Position numbers and translations under genes: made by a program. A stretch of DNA of 64,000 bases, taken from Papaver somniferum. Lineage: Eukaryota > Streptophyta > Magnoliopsida > Ranunculales > Papaveraceae. Shown here in pieces: positions 20,812 to 33,192 of this stretch; the stretch's first letter is position 1; every line of letters starts with the position of its first letter. The stretch lies in the NCBI RefSeq assembly GCF_003573695.1, contig NC_039363.1, positions 130,369,302 through 130,433,301 on the forward strand, written 5' to 3'. A model generated the notes under the pieces. The model saw only the letters and a list, made by a program, of their open reading frames with translations. It made no database searches and was not told the DNA's origin.

Positions 20812-23274
20812 TTAGTTTATCACCACGACCTTTCCTTGCTGCAGTTCCGCTAGTGAAAGCCGTTTAGCATTTTCAGCTGCTCGCACGTAATAGTACAATC
20901 TCCAAAGTGTTCCATTATCCTTCATAAACAAACCACACAACCAGTTAACATATAGCGGCAAGAAAATGACCTAGTGAGTACTCATTCTGTCCTTTTCATA
21001 TGTTACCTCCTTATCCAGATCAATGTTCAGCTCGTAAAACGATTGTCCACCTTTTGGTAGCTTTCTACGTTTGATAATTTGTACAACTCGATCTAGATTT
21101 TTTGGGGACAGAGTCTGAATCAGATTCCGAAGCTGTTGCTTCTCGACAATGTTCATTTGTCTGCAAATTCAATTGAATATAAAATATTAGTATTTGTAAT
21201 CAAAACAACACAAGAGCAATGGGGCAGATTTCACAAATGAAGTTCTGCCGTGCAACAAATTAGTACCAAACTGGAAAGCTCATTATGTTGTTCTTGTCAC
21301 ACAAATGATGTTTACTAATTCTAAGTTCAGGCTAACTAAGGCAAATGGATAGACACATGTTTATTAGAAAAATGAAAGTTCTCATTAGCATTGCCAAAAT
21401 CATTCAACTAGAAAGTTACTAACTGACAAGAATTACAACAAATCCCCGGAAAATCTCTATTTTTATTCTGGTATACATTAACGAACCTGCACTTGGACAC
21501 TACAATATCAAGAACTTCTTCGAGCTTCTGCTCCATGTGTTCTAGCTGAAAAAAGAGAAACACTTAACTTCAGGTAGGCTACAGCTCTTACTCTAAAGTA
21601 TCGCAAGGATCCATAAGGACCATAACATAATCTTCACAACGAACTGCTCAAGATAAATTTTTTTTTACCTGTTTAGCTAATTCATCATTATGTTTATACA
21701 AGGCTGCCTTAGCTTGCATTCCACCATCCTCCAGAAGAGTAAGTAAATAATCATTCACCTGGGAAACATGTAAGGCCCAAGGCCATGAGTAGTTTAATAT
21801 ACAGTATAGCTCCAGAGATGGACGACATAGATGAACCCCCAAAGAGCAAATATGAATTAGGCAAGTTCTACTTCTGTGGCAGATTAATCCAACAGGTTGT
21901 TACCGTTGTTTTATTCCTGCCAAGGAGTAATAAACTTCTGATCTTTCAAAGCACACACACACACACACACACAGAAACTTCTTACAAACTTGAGGAAAAA
22001 CCACTAACACGTCAAGAATACCATGGGAAAAATTTCAATTGGGTGGTTGCATTTTTACTGTTACTTGTAACCCATTATTTTTTTATCTTTTTTGGAAATT
22101 AACATGCTTTCTCTCCACATAATGCAACTCTTCCAAACAAATGCTGCAACAGACATAAAGCTGGGTATATGAGCTTACAGATTCTGTGTCTTCCTCAGCA
22201 CCTTTGGCATCTGACGCAGCTTTCTGTTTTTTGTATCTGATCCCACAAGCGTTACACAAAGTCTGAAACAATTAAACCTTCTCAGATGATACAAATCAAA
22301 CTGCCAACTGGGGCATTGAAAGTGACAAAAGGGTTTGGCTGACCACCTTAGCCCCACTGGGTCCAACTCTCCATTGAGGTGTCGTTGGTGAGCTGCAATT
22401 ACTACATCTTTTTCCCTTCCCACCCTTGCGGCCACTTTCATCGGACACAACTGTGTCTGAACCTGATCCCTGCTACCAGAAAAGAAGATAAGCAATCACA
22501 GCAAATTCACACTCAATGGGTGCTAAATCAGAGCAAAGGTAAAAAGTGCGAACCTGCGTAGAAGATTGGGGGCCAATGGAGGAATCACTACATGTAGGCG
22601 TACTTATTGGAGTGGAAGAAGAGGATGATTTTTGCTTCTTAGATGGAAGTGAGCTGACAACCCCACGTTCCTTGTCTTTTAAGGACGATGTTATCTTGTG
22701 CATACCTAAAACAGGCTCCACCATCTGCATTCAGAAAACGATTAATCACCAGAACTTAACTATCTATATTCTTCACAATCAAATTGTTTAAAGGACACCC
22801 TTTGTTTATTTGTGTGAGTCTTTGTTGTGGGTGCGTACACCTGTGTGCATTTGAATGGATTTCTAATACAAAAAAAACCCACAACACGTACCTCGTCAAA
22901 GATTTGGATAACCATCAAGAAAAAAGCACAATGGCAGGTCAACAATCAAGTCCATTTCTAAGAGTCAAACTCTAACATTTCTAAGATTTGGATAACATTT
23001 CTGTTTTGTGTCATCATGGAAGAATTTTAGGCCAATAAAGAGTGAAAATTACCTGATCAACTTCCTTGCTTAGGTCAGTGACACCTTGCTTGAGACATGT
23101 CTTCAAATTTTTCAAAGAGATGTGTGAAAGACCAGGCCTAAAGCTGTCGGAAAAAAATGCACCAAGTTCTTCAACCACCGAAACATGGCTACAATCATTT
23201 TGGCGGAAAATACGTTGAACTTCAGAAATGTAATATTCAGCAGATTTCGGTTCAGCAAGTGAAGCTTCTGACAT
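20812..23274 (-). CDS. GATA zinc-finger and NET-domain nuclear protein (8 coding exons)
   Basis: Exons, 5' to 3' on the minus strand: 23274-23053, 22724-22554, 22469-22347, 22262-22179, 21758-21669, 21545-21487, 21160-21007 and 20919-20812. All junctions are GT-AG and in phase, giving 1011 nt and 336 residues. A Lys/Ser-rich stretch (residues ~100-120) resembles a nuclear localisation signal. A GATA finger spans exons 3-4: CSNC, 18 residues including TPQWRVGP, then CNAC. Exons 5-6 are likely helical. Exons 7-8 form a NET domain (SPKNLDRVVQIIKRR, ELNIDLDKE, TLWRLYYYV). The GATA finger should bind DNA and NET domains bind chromatin regulators, so a transcriptional role is inferred. No bromodomain is present. 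I cannot name an orthologue. Confidence 0.9.
21952..21972. repeat. CA dinucleotide microsatellite in intron
   Basis: About ten CA units within the intron between coding exons 4 and 5 of the GATA/NET gene. Confidence 0.9.
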
Positions 23275-25260
23275 CACCAAGGAATATTGCTAGCACTGCA
23301 TGTGACAACCATTATTTGTCAGCATAGTCACATTGGAACTGAAATTCAAAATATAGAAATCTAGTAACAAAGATGTAGACAGAGTAACACAGAAAATCCA
23401 TTCAACACAATTCAGCTGATTAGCATATCAAATACTCAGCTGATTAGCATATCAAATACAATCGTTATAACCTGACCCTGTTGAGTGAAAGTTATGCTTT
23501 TCTAGTTTTCTATCTTTTTATAGTTTCCTTGTAAATATACATCCATGCAATCAATATAAGGGGAGGGAGGGCAGTAAATGTTCCAAGAGGTTTGCTCTCC
23601 TATGTCACCCACCCAACTACAGTAGCATCTTGGCCACTGTCATCAGAGAGAGATGGGAACCCTGTTCAGATAAAAAAAAATTGACAGTTACTAATTAAAG
23701 GCAAGACATGGTCTGTTATGATTGATCTAGCAAATCAGTTACAACAATTGCTCATACAAGAAGGCTATATTCTGATGACTTTATACAGCTATTCAAACAC
23801 TTGCATCATACACGGCGAAATTCTGATGGATATGATTGTGTTACCTAGTAAGAACACACGAGTACGTGTTCCAGAACTCAAAACTTACAGATACCATCAG
23901 TTTACAACTTTTGCACCAATAACTACCTGCACAACCAGGATAACCATCATCTTATTGTACTACATCACACAAAGTTGGAATCTGTTTGCAGAGAGGAAAA
24001 CAAAGACATCTGCAGATCTAGTCTTTTGAAAATCAACATATACTATATCCAAAGAGTCAGCAACCACAATTTATACAGAAAATGCAAACTCATGATATGA
24101 CAACTGCCTCTCAAGCCATAATTAAGGTAGGTCATACACATATCCCAACCAATAGATGCCTTGGATTTCAGCTTGTCCCAGACTAAAATGGAGCAAAGAT
24201 GCAAACAAAAGATTTGTATAAGAACTTAGAATCACAAACTACATATTCAAAAGAAAGGGATTGGCAGGAAACAAGCATTTGATCAAAAAGTTCATTCTCA
24301 AACTAGTAACACTTTACTGACAAGGAGGGATACTATATACACCTACATGCTCAAAAAGCATTATCGAGCATAATGCAGGATGTTCTCCGCACCATGTATT
24401 TCATCTTTACCTTAAATCACCTACACCATTCTATACCTTGAAATATTTTAAGGCAAATAATATACCTTTATTATGAGATAACTAAAAGATCTAAAACGGT
24501 TAAGTTTTTGGACCACTTAGTCACCACACATGATGTATACAACCGATATCAACACAAAAAAGAACACCTTTTTATCCATTTCTTAAACATTCCAACTACC
24601 TAACCTTCTTTATTCACATTTGACGATGGTAATGCTAGAATAACAGTACAATAGTAATACATAATGATTTACGATGAAGATGAACCACATACTACGAAGA
24701 ACATACTAGATCATGTTTTATGTAAATAAAATTATCCACCATATTCTCACAACACTTCATAAAAACATCATGATTTCTGGATCTAAGTATTTGCATCGTA
24801 CTCGGAGAAAATTTACATGATACAAAAGAGAAAAAATAACTACAAAAAGCATTTTTAATTGTACTTTCCATGGATCTTATAACATGAAGAGCCTAACAAT
24901 GTCAACACTTCCAAAAAGAAATCCATCCAACTTTTAGCCTCTTTTTGTTCAGATCTAAAATGAAAATTACAATTTCAATACTGGTTACTGTTGCATAAAG
25001 TTAATTTTCTCATCTTATATCATGCAAATTTTCTCCGGAAACTACGCTACAACTGTTTGATTCTAAATCCGTCTTCACTTTTAGACCCAAATATGATGGT
25101 TTCACAACTAGGTATTAAAAAATCTCCTTCCAGTCTCAAACAAACATTCTCATCATCATCGTCATCAAGCTTCAATGATGCAGCATGAATGGTAACAAAA
25201 CCTAAAGAAACGGGAAAGCAGAGGAAAAAATCAAGAACAAACCCTAGATTTGGTTTTCAC
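23275..25260 (-). other. Probable 5'UTR intron of the GATA/NET gene
   Basis: No coding exon is visible between the ATG exon and the TATA-linked leader. A donor-like CAG|GTGAAAACC on the minus strand near 25260 and an acceptor-like ACATGCAG near 23296 would remove about 1.96 kb. An intron in the leader is common in plant regulatory genes. The ORF at 23718-24029 inside it looks spurious. Confidence 0.5.
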
Positions 25261-25349
25261 CTGAAATAGCCGAATATTGGCAGGGAAGAAAAGGGGGTTT
25301 TGATCTCTCGGGACCACACAGTTTGTATGCTCTTCGGATCCTTTCTCTT

Positions 25350-25414
25350 CACCTTCTAGGTTATCTTCTTCCTCACCTTCTAGGTTATCTTCTTCCTCAC
25401 CTTCTGGGTTATCT
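25350..25414 (-). repeat. 24-bp tandem repeat in leader region
   Basis: CACCTTCTAGGTTATCTTCT-type unit occurring twice exactly (25350-25373, 25374-25397) and a third time in part (25398-25414). It lies about 50-110 bp downstream of the TATA box of the minus-strand gene, so probably within its 5'UTR. Confidence 0.8.
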
Positions 25415-25458
25415 CATGAAAAGAGAGTGACGGTGGAGAATATAGTACAGAGAGAGGT

Positions 25459-25469
25459 CTTATATATAC
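25459..25469 (-). promoter_or_regulatory. TATA box of GATA/NET gene
   Basis: The minus strand reads GTATATATAAG, followed by a CT-rich initiator-like region and leader. The position fits transcription starting near 25430. Confidence 0.55.
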
Positions 25470-25898
25470 TTACAGAGAGATAGAATTGGTTCATCTTTCC
25501 TTAGGTAGACCCGATATTCCACCCGATGGAATGCCATCTGTCTTTTATTTACTGCCTTATTTTACTGAAACGGCTAAATACCCATTAACAGCCGATATAT
25601 CCTTCCAATAATAACTCCGTTTCTGGACTGATTTCAAAATTCAGTCTTTGCGACGAATTAAAGTCTAAACACGAAGCTACAAATTTAAGCTCCATCCATA
25701 TTGGCTATGGTTTCGAATTCCTATTGACAAGTTGGATTCTAGTTTTGTATTTTGACTACGACATGTGTGTACCTCGTGATTATTTTACCAAGTTTCAAAG
25801 TCATCTTGCCCATCGGAATAGGTCATGGGAGTACAGACCTAGTTCATTTTTCTTATTCCGTTTTCTTTTTCTCTCTCCTTCATGTCATCTAATGGCGA

Positions 25899-27036
25899 AG
25901 AGCAGTGCTATCCCACGCAGCTGCGCGGGACTGCTCAAAAAAAAACAAGCAATTTATTTATCATAGGATTATTTACCCCACCGTTAAATTAGATTCATTT
26001 TCATTTTTTATATAAAATACAGTTGGCCGAGTTTGGATATTAGAAAGAGGCCCCTTCACTTACAAAATGATATAAAAACAATCCCTTTATGATTATCTTG
26101 TTTGTTCATGTAAAAGAAAAATGAACTTAACTGGAAAAAAATCCTGTAATTTTGAATCACGAGGTATGTGATAATGGATTAGAAGTGATCAGAAAACACT
26201 CTTTTTGAATGCAATTGAACTCAAGTTTTCAACTGGTTACATCCATCTCTGGTACAATCAAAAGATGAAGATCTAAAAAATGTTCATACTAAATTCAACT
26301 CAAGGTTGCAACTGTTTATATCTATTTTTGGTACAAACAAAGGAGATATATAAAAATGGTACAACTAAACAATTCAGGCTCCACATCTTTTTATAATAAT
26401 TTAAAGCAACGAAAAATTTCCAAGAGATTTCGGTTGGAATTAATCATGATCTAGTTCAACATCAGGAACATAACTTTTGGTCTTCTGATGCAAATTTGAT
26501 AATAACCTTAATTAAATGAAGAAACTTTAAAATCCATCAAATAAAAAGCACCACTCACTAAAAATCCCCACAAGATGTAATCTCAACTAAATACATATCG
26601 ATAGATACAACTTAAGAGAAACCCACAAATATTTGTTACAGTAAAAAACAAGATAATCAACGAAAATGGTAAATAATAAAATCAAATCTTGAGATTGGAT
26701 TGATGAAATCAGATACAAACTCATTCATCCAAACTAAAATTTGAACTGGAAATATAAAAGATTCACTCAATCATTGAGTTGATTTCTACTCTTGGAGGTT
26801 TCTCTACTCTAAGAGAAACATCAGTAACGTCGTCATAAAAATAATGTGAAAGGATGCATGATGAAATAAACAAATATCAAAGGGACCTAGAGTTTAATAC
26901 GCTAACTATGCCTGTTGTAATTTAAAGAAAAAATAAAAATGAATCTAATCCAACGATGAGGCAAACAATCCTACGGTAAATAAGCTGTTTGCTTATTAAG
27001 CAGTCCCGCGCAGCTGCGCGAGACAGCACTGCTCTC
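25899..27036. mobile_element. TIR DNA element with GC-rich palindromic ends
   Basis: Inverted ends read AGAGCAGTGCT, then a cytosine-rich stretch, CGCAGCTGCGCG and GGGACTGCT (left 25899-25936, right 26999-27036 on the other strand). Inner segments also pair: TAGGATTATTTACC and AGATTCATTTT on the left match AATGAATCTAATCC and ACGGTAAAT near 26935-26980. The ~1.1-kb interior is AT-rich with no transposase, so it is non-autonomous. The superfamily is not determined. Confidence 0.65.
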
Positions 27037-28281
27037 CAAAACGCCCAGCAAAATAGTACTGAGCATTGTTGGAATGACATTTCTCGAACTTTGTGTTGAG
27101 TGTCTATTAAATTGATATTGAGTGTCACTTGAATTCACTTTTTCTCTCGTTGGATATACAACAGATCATCGATTATGTGGTAAACGTCAATCGGATTTGC
27201 ATTGAGTGTCAGTTGGATTAACGTTAACACAAATCAACAATTATGGTTATGTGGTAAGTGTCATGTGACGTTTTCTGGCTAGATTCAACGTTTTTCCGAT
27301 TGATAATGTATGTGAACTGGATAACCGCTTTCACTTGGATTTGAAGCTCCCTTTCAAAATACCTTGAAACATGATTTGGAAAAAACGTGGAATTGCTCTA
27401 TTTAGAAAGCGAAAATAATAATAATCATGTACTGCATATTTCAAAATTCGAACGAGCACCTCCATCATCGTCCGGTTACCAAGGTGTGATGTCATCAACT
27501 TGTAAACTATAAAGACAATGATGGACGTGCTTGTTCAAATTCTGATCGCGAAGCGGCGCTAAAACTCTCCTCTGAAACCATTAGATTTGATGTTCCGCAC
27601 TTGGAATTAAGGGCGAGTATGGTCCAGAGTGTACCGTTTTTCTCACCATCCCCATCCAGTCAAATACAAAACAAATTTTAAGTTTGGTATCCGTATCCAA
27701 TCCAACACCAACATATTTGCATCTGATGAAAACGTGAATGAAGAGGTTGGGTATGGATGATCCAATGCATTTATTTTGTAATTTATATTTTAAATAGAGA
27801 TACAATACCAACAAAACTAACTTGAATTCTCAAGAAGTAACAGAAAATTAACCCGACCAACAACAAAATACTAAATCCACGAATACTAAAATTCATAACC
27901 ACAATAATAACACCACAAATCAATATTCAAAAGTGCAAAGTGCAGTTATTACCTGCTTTCTGGATGTCTCTCGAGTTTTGGCCCTTTAAAGTTTGATAAG
28001 GTAAATGTTGAAGAGATAAATACATAGTAGATTATATATAAAAATAAATAGTACATTATCCCCATATTTTACACAAAATATTATGAAGAACCTTTATGTA
28101 ACGAGAGCGGGTGTCCAACGTTTGTCCAACGTTTTTTAGGACAACAACCACTTCCAATCCAAAATCCGATGGATCCTCCAAATTACACTTGCATCAAGAT
28201 CCCTTTTGTTGATGTACAGGTAGGAAACTCACCCGTGGAAAAAAGGATGGGCCAGATCAGATTATGTAAATTGGATCCCAT
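27037..28281. other. Unassigned intergenic sequence
   Basis: AT-rich, with no supported ORF, paired termini or recognised element. Confidence 0.5.
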
Positions 28282-28461
28282 ATTTTATTTTATTTTTTGA
28301 TACGAAAGGAAATATATTGAATTAAAAAGATTACACACCGTTATCCCTATGGATACATTGTGTTATCCAGACCGGAATATTGTTTGCCAATTTTTTAGCT
28401 GAAACGCCAACTATACCATGTTTATCCAGCGAGTGAGCAACATTATTTGCATCTCTAAGTC
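28282..28461 (-). mobile_element. 5'-truncated LINE, RNase H C-terminus and 3' tail
   Basis: The minus strand encodes RDANNVAHSLDKHG... ending PVWITQCIHRDNGV and a stop, the typical C-terminal end of the RNase H domain in plant L1 elements. The 3' trailer and an A/T-rich tail follow at about 28282-28320. The element is truncated after roughly 45 codons. Confidence 0.7.
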
Positions 28462-28490
28462 GTTTATCACTAGACTTAGAGATGCAAATA
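28444..28490. repeat. Perfect 18-bp inverted repeat at LINE 5' junction
   Basis: TATTTGCATCTCTAAGTC (28444-28461) is followed by an 11-nt loop and its exact complement (28473-28490). One arm is LINE coding sequence, so the other arm is an inverted copy of it. Confidence 0.9.
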
Positions 28491-28492
28491 GA

Positions 28493-29089
28493 ATTGGATC
28501 CCAAATTCTCACCCTTATTTGGAATAGCTCAGATTCCACCGTAAACCTTGCTCTTACTTTAATCTACGGGGTAATTGAAAATCAAAATCAAAACATTATT
28601 TCAAAAATAATATCTCCGATGCGAAAGGAGTTTCAAAAATAATAGAACTCTTAAACTTTCCCCTAATATCTTTGTAGCCACAACGAAACACATGAAAGAT
28701 TTTATTGCTCCATCAATGTAATTCATGGCCCTAGAAAAAATCAAGAGGAATCCATTTATTAAAGATTAATCAACAAACAAACTGACTTGAAGACACACAC
28801 TATATTCATACGTAAATATTACAAATATGTTATTTGCTATGAGAGGCATCTGCCGAACTCTTAAACCGGCAGTTTCAACTAGACTTTAGAGGGTGTCTGT
28901 AAACCATATAAAGAGTAAGTTGTTTTTTATTTATTTAAGTAAATCGGAAAGTCAAAACTTATTAGAGGATTCTAATTCCAAAATAATTGATAGAACCAAT
29001 AAAATATATATTTCGGTAAAAAAATGTTTTTAACTTTTGCGTATTTTTCTTTGTTGTCGTTGTGCTAACAGGTTTAAACTCAAGGGCTT
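28493..29089. other. Unassigned sequence
   Basis: No recognised coding or repeat structure beyond possible inverted LINE-derived sequence next to the 28.49-kb junction. Confidence 0.4.
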
Positions 29090-30000
29090 GGTATCATGTC
29101 CTAAAAAATTTACCGTCGTACTGAAGGGAGGCCGAGCATACGTTAATCTCGAACCAGCATGTTTCTATAGAAGTAAATTCCATCAAACAACTTACTCTAG
29201 ATAACTTATCTCTAATCATTTACTTACATTTTTAAATTAGCATGATTGATAATACTAGCATGGGTATAACAAATACGATAATAAACAATCTCACATGATA
29301 CAAATATTACTTGGTTCACCTTTCCTATGTAGGCTACATCCATGATCAAAACTACCCCGAGAAGCTTTCATTATCATAACAATTTATACAACGATACACT
29401 TCATATAATCAACTATTTATATAACCCACTAGTGATAAAGGACTTAGAAACAACAAGATATATTACGAAGAGTTTACCTCTTCCTTTGTTCTTCTTCTTT
29501 CATAAGCCTCTATCACCATGGTTGCTTCGACTTTATACAAGAACATGAAGAACATCGATAATTCTAGCTTATACCATATGAATCTTAGAAATCATATATT
29601 TCTTCCATACCATCTCACTGCAAGTCTCTCTTTTTACATAGATTTTTCCCCATCATCCACTGTTATAGGACATAATGGTTGTGACCCTCTTACCCCTTGT
29701 CAAAAGGGTGATCTTCCTCACCATTTAAGCCCTCTTATATAGTAGTTGCATCCTTGTACCCCAAGTCTTAGAAAACTCCTAAGAATTGTCTCATACCTTA
29801 ATTAGGAAATCCTAAACTTGTAAAACAATCCTCCAAACCGTCATACAAGTTTCCAGATCCAAATAAACTTTGTAGACATTGCATTCCCGTAATTTCCCTT
29901 TCGTCGCAGTTTCTAACAACATAGATCATTGTTTTTTTCTTCAAAACTATTATCAACAATCCGTTAGAAAATCTTCAGCTAAGTCAATTTTCAAAAAAAG
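29090..30000 (-). mobile_element. Possible solo LTR (boundaries uncertain)
   Basis: The minus strand has CTATATAAGAGGGC near 29730-29745, upstream of a leader-like region. The plus strand contains GTAGGCTACATCCATG (29331-29346), similar to segments common in plant Copia LTRs. No partner LTR or target duplication was found. Confidence 0.25.
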
Positions 30001-30106
30001 CAGGTCATCAAAGTAATGACACCTAGGATTTAAAACTTTTTATACCTATAGTTCATCTCTAGTGCAAAAATCAATGTTAATAGGGAAAAATAACATGGCA
30101 TATCAT

Positions 30107-32066
30107 TTTTTTTTTGAGCAAAGAGAAATATCTTCAAAACAAGAGAACATTATAGTAACAGACCACCGTCTGACTCTAACATACAGACGCGAAAGCATGA
30201 AGCTAAAAAAATATTAATCGGATTCCCTCGTGAGAACATTACCGATATTATTTGGTGTGATCTCCCACCAAACTTGACTTATAATACTTTTTTTTTGGCA
30301 TGTTTAGTAAGCAAATTTGTTACATGGTTGAATCCCTTCTTTTGAAAGAAACAAAACACTGACTCAAAACACTAAGGACTTTTTAACACTCTACGATTAG
30401 AAAATTCAAAGTTTATGGGAGCATCAATATAATTTTAAGTAAATCCTTAGAGAGTTTTTGCCATGATTCAATTTTTCTAACTTTCCTATTGCATAAGTTA
30501 TCCTTGATGCCTTTATTTAAATTAATGTATAATCTAATTCTCTAGATAATTTTCCTAGGATGATAAGTTTTATTATGGAAAAAAAATCGCATTTGATTTT
30601 CCACAGATGACATAGGTGTAGGCAGCTAAATTGGCAATGTTAAAATTGTTAGCTTCTTGTGAGTTTTTGTCAGAGAACCAAGAAGTAATCCACTGCTAGA
30701 GAGAAATGCTAGCTCCTTTTGAATGATGAAGTGATGAGGAAATTCCAAACCATATAATATCTACATATTGACATTGAAGAAGGAGACGAGATCGTGTTTT
30801 TTCTTATATGTTGCACATGGGGGCAAGAACTGTCGATGTTCTTGATGTATTCACTCAGCTTCTTATTAACTGGAAGAATATTGTGACTACGTTTCCATAA
30901 ATGTTGGATCTTATGAGGAATATACGTATGCGATAGCTTTAACCAATCTTGTTCTTTCATATTGTTTGGTGAAGGCGTAACTGATGCTTGTTTTTTGTAA
31001 GCTCCTTGTAGACTGAATTAGTGGTGAATTTACCACATTTAGTAAGAGACTATCTTAGTTTGTCTTGGCTTTCAGATGGGATTCTTATGGATTTTATGTT
31101 CTGAACGACACTCTGATCAAAGTATTGGTTAAGAGCATTAACATTCCAAGTCTTTGAACTTTTATCAATAAATTCAGAAACCTTTACACCCTTTCTGCCT
31201 TGAATTTGAATGCTATTGCGACCAAGAGTACTATCATTTTTGTTTATCCAGTTGTGATCAAAAGCTTTAACTGAAGTACCATCATGGGTTTCTTGTATGT
31301 AATGTTCTTTAACCAATTTGAGGCCATGCTAGATGATATTCCATGCCCAAGAATCAGATTTTTTTTGAAGCGTCATCAACCAGTGGATATTTTTTTGAAA
31401 AATAAATTTCTTTAAGAACTTGAACCCATTTGGTTGTTGGCTGAGTCACCATCCTCCAAGCTAGTTTCGTAAGCATTACAGAGTTATACTTTATACAATA
31501 TTCCTTGAATCCAAGACCACCATATCTCTTTGGATTACTTATAAAAATCCATGATTTTGGGCAGAAATTTTTTTTTTCTTCTTATTTCAGGTAATTGTAT
31601 TCTATTTATTCTGTCATGAATTTTATCAGAAAGGAAAACTATACTCCTCTGGTACTGAGTTGTTGAACTTAAAGAAGACTGAATTTGTGTTGTTTTTCTT
31701 GCCCGACTTATGAGTTTTCCTTGCCACCGTTGAAGCATGTATAGATTTTTATCAACGGAAACATATGCACATTGTTATTTATCTCTGGAAGTAATTAGAT
31801 TGATACCAAGATATTTTCTTTTGGACCCACTTCCTTCATTTGAAACATTTTAGAGACATCCTGACAAGCCTCTGGACTCAAATTCTTACTAAAAAACGAT
31901 ATTTGATTTACCTAACTTAATCATTTAACCTGAAGATGAAGTAAATTTCCGAATGATCTGAATAAGATTTATGATAGCTCCTCCATTAGCCTTTGTAAAG
32001 AGAATGCAATCATCTGCAAAAAAACATATGAGAGATGACTGGCTCAAATTTTGCAGGTATGACAGG
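30107..32066 (-). mobile_element. L1-type LINE fragment, minus strand, cut by Sirevirus insertion
   Basis: Reading down the minus strand from 32066, the sequence enters an RT domain with FADDCILF (the YADD-type catalytic motif) near 32010. It continues with the conserved WQGKLISRA and SSLSSTTQYQRS segments (~31730-31650), then the WNVNALNQYFD block (~31140), and a zinc-finger-like RVT segment (HNILPVNKKLSEYI, ~30880). It ends with a 3'UTR and a poly-A tail (poly-T at 30107-30116 on plus). Many stops break it. The RT is cut at 32067 by the LTR of the minus-strand Sirevirus-like element, so the LINE is older; its 5' half should lie beyond that element. Confidence 0.85.
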
Positions 32067-32282
32067 TGAAAAAGCGGGGGTCTAACAACCACACCCAATA
32101 TTTCTCTTAGCAATCTGTATGGACTAACTCCAATATACTTTTAAGATAATCAACTAGACAGTCAGACTCAATCTTAGTAAAAGTATATCAAGGAGTTATA
32201 TCTCTCTTTCTCGAGTCAATACTTACTCAAGCAAATAGAAATCTGCGAGTCTAATTGAATACAAGAGAAATCACTTGAACGG
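32067..32282 (-). repeat. Sirevirus 3' LTR, segment 3 (terminal)
   Basis: Starts TGAAAAAGCGGGGG on plus and matches 57144-57360. It ends with AACGG (32278-32282), the left copy of the target duplication of Gypsy A. Confidence 0.9.
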
Positions 32283-33192
32283 TGATAGGGTGTAGAATAC
32301 ATCCTATTTGTTATCTATTGTTTATGGTTTCTCTGCTATTTTTCTTGTAAATTATGTATTTTAAGCGTGTTTTGAGTTTTATAGCTACTTTGGAGTCATG
32401 CGGAAGAAAAGAAGAAGAAATCAGTCAATTTGAGAAAAAAAGAGCAAAATTGTCATTTCACATACGAACACTATCTGAAGTGCAGTTAAGGTTAAGGGGA
32501 AATTCTTTTGGAGGAGCATTAAAGACAGCCTGGCCAAGTATATGGGGTACCCTAAAAATATTGCTAAAGGCAGAGGCTGGATTAATAAGGACACTCAATC
32601 TAGGATGGTTCTTATCGGTGGGTGTCCCAATCCTGCCCTAAAGTATAACCTAACCCTTTCGAGAGACGTTTTCTCTCGATCATTAGTTCACTTGAGAATG
32701 TAGCAGCCGCTGTTGGTCCGAGAGAAGAAATAAAGAGAGGAAATGGGAGAAGCTTCAGCCGCACCATTAATGGCAGAAATAGATCGAGAAACAGTGAAGA
32801 AGTTGGAGATGGTATTGATGTTACAAAGAGAAGAAGATGGGTTTTGTGGCTCGAGAATTACTGTTAGATTTTGGTCTCGATTGAGATTGAATTGTTTCTG
32901 ATGAATTGAAGATTGAGAGTTCCTGTGATGAAGAATGATTCGAGAAGATGGATGGTGTCGATTTAAGGGTTGGTGATGAATTTATTAGTGAACTTAGATT
33001 TGAAGCCGTTTCTATCAGAGAACAAAGATAATTGGTTATGGTGGTGAACTCAGGGAAGAACAGTGGGTATCTTCCATGAATTAAATGGGTATTTGGATGA
33101 ATCGGAGACGGATTTTTGTTGGTGGTGAGATTCAGATGAAGATATAGAGGTTGATGTTTGAGATGTTGATTGTTGCTGCTGTTGGTTCAGAG

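Noticed and set aside
22175..22495. 106-codon minus-strand ORF across the GATA exons
   Set aside because: Reads through an intron in the wrong frame; the spliced model explains the same DNA better.
23718..24029. 103-codon plus-strand ORF
   Set aside because: Lies in the probable 5'UTR intron of the minus-strand gene; no domain or splice support.
32354..32641. 95-codon ORF repeated at 42741-43028
   Set aside because: It lies inside both LTRs of Gypsy A, so its conservation only reflects LTR duplication; no protein family recognised.
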